Shown: one piece after another, positions 34,941-40,815 of the stretch | How the letters are laid out: every line of letters starts with the position of its first letter | How positions within the stretch are numbered: the first letter of the stretch is position 1 | NCBI GenBank assembly: GCA_022791915.1 | Contig: JAAWAB010000021.1 | Coordinates: forward strand, 25,037-89,036 | Reading direction: 5' to 3' | Source: Clostridia bacterium | Lineage (GTDB): Bacteria > Bacillota > Clostridia > Christensenellales > Pumilibacteraceae | DNA length: 64,000 bases | Made by a program: the position numbers and the translations under genes | The notes under the pieces: generated by a model | What the model was told of the DNA's origin: nothing | The model's database searches: none | The model's input: only the letters and a program-made list of their open reading frames with translations

Positions 34941-35373
34941 CTTTTCCTTCTCCGCGACTCTGTTTTAAGCACTCGTCGAATTCTTCGGGGTCGATTCCCG
35001 CATACGCGTCCCAGTTCTCTTCGCTCCAAATTTCCACGCGATTATAGGCGCCGATAGTTACCACGTTTTTGCCGATACCCGCATGGCGAATCAGGTGCTG
35101 GGGCAACAGGATTCTGCCCGTTTTATCTTCTTCCGCCGAAAAGCCGCGCGCCGCCATTAAGCGCACCGACTTGCCCCCCACGGGGTCGAGCGGGTCGAGC
35201 GAGCGAAACCGTTCGTCGAAAATCTTTTCGGCTTGCTCTTTGGGTAGTACGATTAGGCAGTTATTGGCGCCGCACGTTATAAAAGGATTTTCGCCGAGCG
35301 CCGCTTTCAGCTTGGGCGGAATGCGGATTCTGCCTTTTTCGTCGATTTGATGTCTGTACTCGCCGAAGAACAT
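34933..35373 (-). CDS. mraZ: Transcriptional regulator MraZ
   Basis: Ring-forming DNA-binding protein that represses the dcw operon by binding repeated TGGGN boxes ahead of its own gene. 146 residues with two SpoVT/AbrB-like halves: FFGEYRHQIDEKGRIRIPPKL and AEEDKTGRILLPQHL. AAGGAGG lies 8 bases before the chosen ATG. Three candidate boxes overlap the -35 of its promoter (35477-35501), consistent with autoregulation. Confidence 0.97.
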   Translation of the reverse strand: MFFGEYRHQIDEKGRIRIPPKLKAALGENPFITCGANNCLIVLPKEQAEKIFDERFRSLDPLDPVGGKSVRLMAARGFSAEEDKTGRILLPQHLIRHAGIGKNVVTIGAYNRVEIWSEENWDAYAGIDPEEFDECLKQSRGEGKDA

Positions 35374-35459
35374 GCGTTCAACCTCCTTTTTGTGCCGTGC
35401 ACCGATTTTTTTTGCGGACAATACGGACGCAGAGCGACCACTTTGCCACTTTCCCAAAT

Positions 35460-35488
35460 AGTATAGCACACTTTTTGCCCACAATCAA
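35460..35488 (-). promoter_or_regulatory. Promoter for the mraZ (dcw) operon
   Basis: Minus-strand TTGATT (35483-35488), 17-base spacer, TATACT (35460-35465). Confidence 0.75.
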
Positions 35489-35501
35489 CCACTTTTGCCC
35501 A
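35477..35501 (-). promoter_or_regulatory. Predicted MraZ operator (three boxes)
   Basis: Reading the minus strand: TGGGC (35497-35501), 5 bases, TGGTT (35487-35491), 5 bases, TGGGC (35477-35481). The 10-base period and TGGG core match the known MraZ target, and the boxes flank the -35. Confidence 0.7.
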
Positions 35502-35668
35502 TTTTATCGAACTTTTTTCGATTTTTTTGGGGGTTGGATTGCGTGCTCTCCCACTCGCGGCAAAAACGCAAACAAAAAGCAGAGCAAAATGCGGAAAAAC
35601 GGAGCGTCTTTTTCCGTATACTTACAAGCGGGCATTGCCCTGCCAAAGCGGAAAGGCAAAAAAGAAAG

Positions 35669-35697
35669 TTGACTTTTTGCGCGCAATGGTTTATTAT
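35669..35697 (+). promoter_or_regulatory. Promoter for ilvA-ridA
   Basis: TTGACT (35669-35674), 17-base spacer, TATTAT (35692-35697), divergent from the mraZ promoter. The rest of the 355-base gap between mraZ and ilvA holds no gene. Confidence 0.7.
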
Positions 35698-35728
35698 AGG
35701 AAAAACACGTTTTACGGCGGAGAGAGAA

Positions 35729-36940
35729 ATGCAACTGAAAGAAGTATACGACGCACGGCAGCGATTGCAGGGAATCACGCACCTGACGAGCTTGGAACAC
35801 TCACTCACGTTTTCGGAAATGGCGGACGCGCAAATTTGGCTTAAATGCGAAAACCAGCAGAAAACGGGGTCGTTTAAGGTGCGCGGCGCGTATAATAAGA
35901 TTAAAAAACTCGCGGACGCAAAGCAGGCGTCGCGGGTGGTGGCGTCGAGCGCGGGCAATCATGCGCAGGGCGTTGCCTATGCCGCCAAACAGTTGGGCAT
36001 GGAGGCGATTATCGTGATGCCGCTATCTACCCCCATTGCCAAAATTTCGGCAACCGAACATTACGGTGCAACCGTGGTACTGTGCGGTGACTGCTACGAC
36101 GACGCCTTTAATGCCGCCATGCAGATTGCGCAGGAAAAGAACGCCGTGTTCATTCACCCGTTCGACGACGAGGACGTAATTGCGGGGCAAAGCACCGTTG
36201 CGCTCGAACTGATGGAGCAAAAGCCCGATTTGGACGCGATTTTGGTGCCCGCGGGCGGCGGCGGACTGTTTGCGGGCATTGCCTACACCGTAAAACAGAT
36301 TGCGCCGCACGTACAGGTAATCGGCGTGCAAGGCGAACGCGCCGACGCAATCCGCAGAAGTTTTGCGGGCAAAACGCACGTTGCCACCGACAGCGTATAC
36401 ACGATTGCCGACGGCATTGCGGTAAAAAATCCCGGCATGCTCACCACTCGGCTCATCAATCAATACGCCGACGACGTGTGCACCGTAACCGACGATGAAA
36501 TCGCGTCTACCATTATTCAGTTATTGGAGCGCGCCAAACAGGTGGTGGAACCTGCGGGCGCCACCCCGCTCGCCCTTGCGCTCTCGCGCAAACTTCCCCG
36601 CCTACGCAACAAAAACATTGCGTGCGTGCTTTCGGGCGGCAACATAGACGTGGGCTTTATACACAAGATTATAGAAAAAGGTCTTGTAAGCCGCGGGCGG
36701 CAAATGAAATTTTCGGTAGTTCTCACCGACAAGCCCGGCAGTTTGGAAAGTTTTTCGCGCATTATGGCGGCGCAACAGGCAAACATCATCTCGGTGCAAT
36801 ACGACCGCATGAGCGCCGAACTGACGCTCAACGAAACCATACTGCACATTGCCTGCGAAGTGAGCGGCACGGCGCACGGTAAAAAAGTGATAGATAAGTT
36901 GAAAGAAAACGGATTTCATATCCTATTCGATAAAAACTGA
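35729..36940 (+). CDS. ilvA: Threonine ammonia-lyase with ACT domain
   Basis: PLP enzyme that deaminates threonine (and serine) to 2-oxobutanoate (pyruvate) and ammonia. 403 residues: CENQQKTGSFKVRGAYNKI with the PLP lysine, SSAGNHAQGVAYAAK, GGGGLFAGIA for phosphate binding, and SGGNIDVGF. A single C-terminal ACT domain (~residues 328-403, FSVVLTDKPGSLESFSRIM) suggests allosteric control; one ACT rather than two is seen in many Gram-positive enzymes. The ATG follows GGCGGAGAG. ridA lies 16 bases downstream. Whether it serves isoleucine synthesis or threonine breakdown cannot be decided here. Confidence 0.93.
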   Translation: MQLKEVYDARQRLQGITHLTSLEHSLTFSEMADAQIWLKCENQQKTGSFKVRGAYNKIKKLADAKQASRVVASSAGNHAQGVAYAAKQLGMEAIIVMPLSTPIAKISATEHYGATVVLCGDCYDDAFNAAMQIAQEKNAVFIHPFDDEDVIAGQSTVALELMEQKPDLDAILVPAGGGGLFAGIAYTVKQIAPHVQVIGVQGERADAIRRSFAGKTHVATDSVYTIADGIAVKNPGMLTTRLINQYADDVCTVTDDEIASTIIQLLERAKQVVEPAGATPLALALSRKLPRLRNKNIACVLSGGNIDVGFIHKIIEKGLVSRGRQMKFSVVLTDKPGSLESFSRIMAAQQANIISVQYDRMSAELTLNETILHIACEVSGTAHGKKVIDKLKENGFHILFDKN

Positions 36941-36956
36941 AAAGAGGTTCATGAAT

Positions 36957-37367
36957 ATGAAAGACAAAAAAGACAAGAAAAAAGACAGTGTGCGCGCGGT
37001 GGTAAACACGCCCGACGCGCCCAAAGCAATCGGACCGTATTCGCAGGGAATCGAACTGAAAAAGCTGGTGTTTTTTTCGGGGCAGATTGCCATTAACCCC
37101 CAAACGGGCGAACTGAACGGAAACGACTTTGCGTCGCAAACCAAACAGATTCTCAAAAACGTCGACGCCCTTCTTGCCTGCAAGGGCATGACGGCGGCAA
37201 ACGTGGTGAAAACCACGGTGTTTCTTACCGATATGTCTAAATTCGGCGAAGTGAATGCCGAGTACGCCAACTATTTCAACTTCGAGCCGCCCGCCCGCAG
37301 TTGTGTTGCCGTTTCCGCCCTTCCCATGGGCGCACTCGTGGAAATCGAAGTGATTGCGTCGTATTGA
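36957..37367 (+). CDS. ridA: RidA family enamine/imine deaminase
   Basis: Hydrolyses reactive 2-aminoacrylate/iminobutanoate released by threonine dehydratase and other PLP enzymes. About 136 residues. Family signature: PKAIGPYSQGIE near the start, VFFSGQIAINPQTGEL, and the C-terminal PPARSCVAVSALPMGALVEIEVIA with the substrate-binding Arg. An unusual Lys/Asp-rich leader (KDKKDKKKDS) precedes the core. I prefer ATG 36957, nine bases after GAGG, over 36951. Its place directly after ilvA fits its role. Confidence 0.95.
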   Translation: MKDKKDKKKDSVRAVVNTPDAPKAIGPYSQGIELKKLVFFSGQIAINPQTGELNGNDFASQTKQILKNVDALLACKGMTAANVVKTTVFLTDMSKFGEVNAEYANYFNFEPPARSCVAVSALPMGALVEIEVIASY

Positions 37368-37385
37368 AAATTTTTCGACAATATA

Positions 37386-37424
37386 AAAAACAGCGCACTG
37401 TTTCAAAAGCGGTGCGCTGTTTTT
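37386..37424 (+). terminator. Terminator after ridA
   Basis: 13-base perfect stem AAAAACAGCGCAC / GTGCGCTGTTTTT around a 13-base loop, flanked by A and T runs; works on either strand. Confidence 0.9.
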
Positions 37425-37450
37425 TATATTTTATTGGGTTAAAAAATTTC

Positions 37451-37466
37451 AACACAAATTTGTGTT
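37451..37466. promoter_or_regulatory. Perfect 16-base palindrome upstream of cysteine-rich genes
   Basis: AACACAAATTTGTGTT, about 27 bases before a -10-like TACAAT (37494-37499) that carries an extended TG. Candidate operator. Confidence 0.45.
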
Positions 37467-37531
37467 TATCAAGCAAGCCCTAAAAATATATGTTACAATA
37501 GTAGTACTGCCAAATTAGGAGATTGATTCAA

Positions 37532-37819
37532 ATGGGAAATTGTGTAACACGGTGCTATGAATGTAAACATTTTGATAAGTACTACACGCAAGGTTTACAA
37601 AAGTTTAACAAAACAAAATTCGGGTGGTGTTGCATGAAACAAAATCATGTAAATATCCACGAAAGTTGCGACCAATATGTGCGTAGACCGAAAAGAAAAA
37701 TACGCACTTGGGCTATATGTAACTGCCTAAATAGGCTACTCACGGAATTAACCGAAGCACGGAAAATGATTGAAATCGAGTGCAGTGAGAACAATGAAAA
37801 TGAAAGTGATAAAATGTAG
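37532..37819 (+). CDS. Small cysteine-rich protein, possible zinc-binding
   Basis: 95 residues, not recognised. It starts MGNCVTRCYECKHFDKYY and has a second cluster GWCCMKQNHVNIHESCDQY, so a C-x2-C...C-C...C arrangement that could hold zinc; a basic and then an acidic stretch follow. ATG at 37532 has AGGAG 10 bases upstream. It is much more AT-rich than its neighbours and overlaps the next gene, which has similar cysteine spacing. Small proteins of this kind are common on phages and plasmids, so recent acquisition is possible. Confidence 0.6.
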   Translation: MGNCVTRCYECKHFDKYYTQGLQKFNKTKFGWCCMKQNHVNIHESCDQYVRRPKRKIRTWAICNCLNRLLTELTEARKMIEIECSENNENESDKM

Positions 37820-38036
37820 AAACTGCGATTTTTGCAAACTAATATACAGAAAATGGAACTACCATTATTACCGCACTGACTTGCGCTATTGCGTATTCCG
37901 CGACGAATTTACGCAACTGGAAAACAGTTGCACAAGCGGTTGCCCAAAAAAACGTGTATACGACCTTTCCGCAAGTCGGTTCGATTCGGCGGAAAACGAC
38001 GTTGCCCTTCTTCTCGAATATTTGAAAGACGACTGA
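37794..38036 (+). CDS. Small cysteine-rich protein, possible zinc-binding
   Basis: 80 residues, not recognised. KCRNCDFCKLIYRKWNYHYYRTDLRYC-type layout (C-x2-C-x2-C, then C, then C-x3-C near residue 55) resembles the preceding gene product and suggests a related metal-binding fold. Starts at ATG 37794 or 37800, overlapping the previous gene by about 26 bases in another frame. AT-rich. It ends 3 bases before the convergent phosphoesterase gene. Confidence 0.55.
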   Translation: MKMKVIKCRNCDFCKLIYRKWNYHYYRTDLRYCVFRDEFTQLENSCTSGCPKKRVYDLSASRFDSAENDVALLLEYLKDD

Positions 38037-38039
38037 AAT

Positions 38040-38741
38040 TTATTCCCAAACGGGGACGAGTTTGTTTTTTACAAGGTCGCATGACGAAAGGTAGTAGCAA
38101 ACGCCCCCCTTTTCTTTTACGGGGCAAAGTCTGCCCGGGTTGCCGTGCAAATGCCCGTATACCACGGCGTGCACGCCGTACTCTTGAAACAGTTCGGTAA
38201 AAGGCGACGACTCAAATCGACTGTTAAACGGCGGGTAATGAATCATTGCCACCACTTTATCGGACTCCGTGCGCGCTTTTTGCATGGCGGCAAGCGACAG
38301 CTTAAAACGCTGAATTTCGCGGGCGTAGATTTTTTTATCTTCCGCCGTTTGCCCGCCTGTGCTTTCGGGCGTCGTCCACCCCCGACTGCCGCACACGAGC
38401 ACGTTGCCGATACGCAAGCAGTCGTTTTGCACGGCGTATGTATGGGGCGAAAGCGCGCCGCGCACCGCTCCGATTGCCTTCCACCAATAGTCGTGGTTGC
38501 CGCGAATGAGCACTTTATGCCCCGGCAACCGCCCGATTCGCGCCAAATCGGCGCAGGCGTCCGAAAGCGTCATCGCCCAACTGATATCGCCCGCAATGAG
38601 CACGATATCGTCTTGTTTTACCTTACTGTGCCAGTCGGCGGCGATTTCTTCCATATAATTCGCCCACGACGCCCCGAAAATGTCCATGGGCTTGGGATTA
38701 TTGCCCGATAAATGCAAATCGCTAATCGCATACACACTCAT
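38040..38741 (-). CDS. Calcineurin-like metallophosphoesterase (apparently leaderless)
   Basis: 233 residues with the complete binuclear metal signature: AISDLHL, IAGDISWAM, IRGNHDYWW, MIHYPP and YGHLHG. The substrate cannot be predicted; relatives hydrolyse phosphoesters, nucleotides or lipids. No signal peptide. No ribosome site precedes the ATG, and TATACT ends exactly 6 bases before it, so the message probably begins at the start codon. Confidence 0.88.
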   Translation of the reverse strand: MSVYAISDLHLSGNNPKPMDIFGASWANYMEEIAADWHSKVKQDDIVLIAGDISWAMTLSDACADLARIGRLPGHKVLIRGNHDYWWKAIGAVRGALSPHTYAVQNDCLRIGNVLVCGSRGWTTPESTGGQTAEDKKIYAREIQRFKLSLAAMQKARTESDKVVAMIHYPPFNSRFESSPFTELFQEYGVHAVVYGHLHGNPGRLCPVKEKGGVCYYLSSCDLVKNKLVPVWE

Positions 38742-38747
38742 GGAAAA

Positions 38748-38776
38748 AGTATACCATTTTTTTGAAGGAAAGGCAA
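38748..38776 (-). promoter_or_regulatory. Promoter of the phosphoesterase gene
   Basis: Minus-strand TTGCCT (38771-38776), 17-base spacer, TATACT (38748-38753), TTTTCC, ATG. Confidence 0.7.
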
Positions 38777-38782
38777 GGGATT

Positions 38783-38956
38783 TTTTTATGCCGTAGCGCT
38801 CGGCAAACTTGCTTTTTAACGCAAAAGAAACTTTTTTATTCCGATGAAACTATTTGCCGAACAGTGGCTTTTTGTTTTGTTGAATCTTTATACTTGCTTA
38901 CTTTTTCTCATATATAATATTATTCTCAATAGTTTCCCCTTTTTGAGGTGCCCCAA
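38783..38956 (+). repeat. Dispersed repeat, copy 1 (matches 63403-63576)
   Basis: GCCGTAGCGCTCGGCAAACT at 38790 matches 63413 with few changes, and CCCCTTTTTGAGGTGCCCC (from 38937) matches the second copy ~150 bases further on in both places. Each copy lies just upstream of a minus-strand promoter. AT-rich and non-coding. Confidence 0.65.
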
Positions 38957-38968
38957 AATACGCTTGAA

Positions 38969-39098
38969 GTTGCCATAACGTTGGCAACCGTAACGTTACA
39001 ACTTTTGGAAGCGACCCAAAAGTTGCATCAAAAGGTCGGCGGGGACACTGTTGATTGTGTCCCCTGCACCCCCGCAACAACAAGGGCTTTCGCCCTTG
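38969..39098. repeat. Array of perfect inverted repeats
   Basis: Five in a row: GTTGCCA/TGGCAAC (38969-38988), GTAACGTTAC (38990-38999), CAACTTTTG/CAAAAGTTG (38999-39025), GGGGACAC/GTGTCCCC (39041-39064) and CAAGGGC/GCCCTTG (39081-39098). Apart from these and the flanking repeats, 38777-39356 shows no convincing gene. Confidence 0.7.
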
Positions 39099-39201
39099 AC
39101 CCCTTTAACGGTTTTATTATTTTTCAAAGCAAATAAACTTACGTTTACGTCACCCTATCTTTTTTCGCAAGACTTTACTATTTAATTTATTCAACATAAT
39201 T

Positions 39202-39298
39202 GGTCGTTGCGAGGGGGTTTCCAAAGGGGGAACACAATCGAAAAGTGTTCCCCCCTTGGCTCTTTTTCGCTCACCTTTTTGGAGTCAAAAAGGTGAAA
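39202..39298 (-). repeat. Double-hairpin repeat, inverted relative to 63553-63653
   Basis: Stem GGGGGAACAC/GTGTTCCCCC (39226-39254) and stem CACCTTTTT/AAAAAGGTG (39272-39295). About 50 bases from GTCGTTGCGAGGGGGTTTCC onward are almost identical to the reverse complement of the copy near 63.6 kb. Confidence 0.75.
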
Positions 39299-39356
39299 CA
39301 AGTGTTCATTATTAGGGCATATGAAAATAAGAGCTACTGCAAGTATAAAGCAAAAA

Positions 39357-39956
39357 TTACGGAAACAACGGCAAAGAAAGCAAGGCGGTACACGCATTGC
39401 CGCCGCAATCGGTGCATTCGGGATACACGGCATAGCCGTAGGTGGGCACCAAAATATCCACGGGAACAATCACTTTGAGCACGTAGGTATAGCAACCCGT
39501 TACCGACACCGTTCTCTCGCCGATAAAATTGCCCGTCTGCCCCGCAAATAGCGCGGTTACGCGAAATTCGTACGGCACGACGGCGCGGCGCGGAACGCAC
39601 AGCACGGTATCTTTATGCAAGCGCAATTCGCTTTTGCCCGTATACGGATTGCCGAGCGCGTCGGTAAACGTAACCGAAACGGGTATCACGACGTCGCCTG
39701 CCACCCGCGCCCTGCCGTTATCGAGCGGCGTAACGGTAATATTTTCCCATACGGCGGTGCCATAGCTGTGTGCCGATATAAACGTGAACGGCGGCGTTGC
39801 CTGTGCCGAAATATCGGTAAGTTCAAACAGTACCGTCTGATTATCGAACGTATCGCGGCAGCCGTCGTATACGCGCGGCACTTCTATGCAAATGCGTTCG
39901 CACAGTCCCACGGTGGGGTCGCCCGCTATCCGCCCCGCTCTGATTGTATTTTTCAT
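39357..39956 (-). CDS. Cysteine-containing protein of unknown function
   Basis: 199 residues, no clear signal peptide or span. Repeated beta-strand-like pattern with scattered cysteines: ICIEVPRVYDGCRDTF near residue 23, VLCVPRRAVVPYEF in the middle, and a C-terminal YPECTDCGGNAC. The opening ICIEVPRVYDGC resembles clostridial proteins with a V-x-x-V-(Y/F)-D-x-C motif, some linked to spore coats, but I would not assign a function. The ATG at 39956 follows GGGAGG by 5 bases. It stands alone between the repeat region and the ysxC terminator. Confidence 0.7.
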   Translation of the reverse strand: MKNTIRAGRIAGDPTVGLCERICIEVPRVYDGCRDTFDNQTVLFELTDISAQATPPFTFISAHSYGTAVWENITVTPLDNGRARVAGDVVIPVSVTFTDALGNPYTGKSELRLHKDTVLCVPRRAVVPYEFRVTALFAGQTGNFIGERTVSVTGCYTYVLKVIVPVDILVPTYGYAVYPECTDCGGNACTALLSLPLFP

Positions 39957-40105
39957 AAATCCTCCCACGGCAAACGATTCTACGGAGATATACTCCCCGT
40001 ACCCTATGTGTATGCGGTAGCGTTGCTTTTGGTGAAACGGAACGGGCAATCGGAAAACGGAAACGGGCAAGTGGAAAACAGGGCGACATGCGGAAAAACA
40101 GACAT

Positions 40106-40139
40106 AAAAAAAACGCCGCGGTACTTTTACCGCGACGCG
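40106..40139 (-). terminator. Terminator after ysxC
   Basis: Minus-strand stem CGCGGTA/TACCGCG, 4-base loop, then TTTTTTTT. The remainder of 39957-40105 shows no gene. Confidence 0.85.
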
Positions 40140-40197
40140 ATTTTCTTTTCCTGTTTTTTTTGGCTTTTTTGGTTCGGAAAAGCATACAAAATTGCAT

Positions 40198-40800
40198 TTA
40201 CTCGGAAAGCAAAACGGAATCGAGCGTACGCTCCACTTCCCTTTTTCCTTCTCCGCTGACGCCCGAAAACACGATGATATTGTCTTTGCCCACCGTGAGC
40301 GCCGCGGAAACGGTTTGCACGGCGCGCCCGATTTGCGCCTTGCTCAACTTGTCCGCCTTGGTTGCCACCACGGTGAACGGCAAACGGTAGGCGTATAAAT
40401 ACGAAAGCATTTGTTTATCGAGCGCGGTCGGCTCGTGGCGGATATCCACCAGCGCGAATACGTGTTTCAGTTTATCGGACGAGCGCAGATAGCCTTCGAT
40501 GAGCGTTGCCCACTTCTGCTTTTCCGACTTGGGCGCCGCGGCGTAACCGTAACCCGGCAAATCGACGAGCACAAGCGCGCCGCCGTTCAAATCGAATAAG
40601 TTGATAAGCCGCGTTCTGCCCGGGGTGTTAGACGCTTTGGCGAGCTTTTTCTGCCCCGTCATGCAGTTGATAAAGGTGGACTTGCCCACATTCGAGCGCC
40701 CCACAACGCAAACTTCGGGGCAGGAATATGTAGCCGACGCTTCCGTATATTTGGGAAGCGCGGCAATGCTCGTGACGAATCGGGCGTTTTTGATTTCCAT
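40198..40800 (-). CDS. ysxC: Ribosome biogenesis GTPase YsxC/EngB
   Basis: Essential GTPase for 50S subunit assembly. 200 residues: G1 VVGRSNVGKST, G2 region SNTPGRTRLIN, G3 VDLPGYGYA, G4 TKADKLS and G5 FSGVSGEG. Starts 15 bases after the lon stop, with GGCGG upstream. lon-ysxC is a conserved pair in Bacillota. A terminator follows at 40106. Confidence 0.96.
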   Translation of the reverse strand: MEIKNARFVTSIAALPKYTEASATYSCPEVCVVGRSNVGKSTFINCMTGQKKLAKASNTPGRTRLINLFDLNGGALVLVDLPGYGYAAAPKSEKQKWATLIEGYLRSSDKLKHVFALVDIRHEPTALDKQMLSYLYAYRLPFTVVATKADKLSKAQIGRAVQTVSAALTVGKDNIIVFSGVSGEGKREVERTLDSVLLSE

Positions 40801-40815
40801 TTCGTATACCGCCGT

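Noticed and set aside
38948..39136. 62-codon frame across the inverted-repeat array
   Set aside because: It only follows the repeat sequence, has no ribosome site and resembles no protein.
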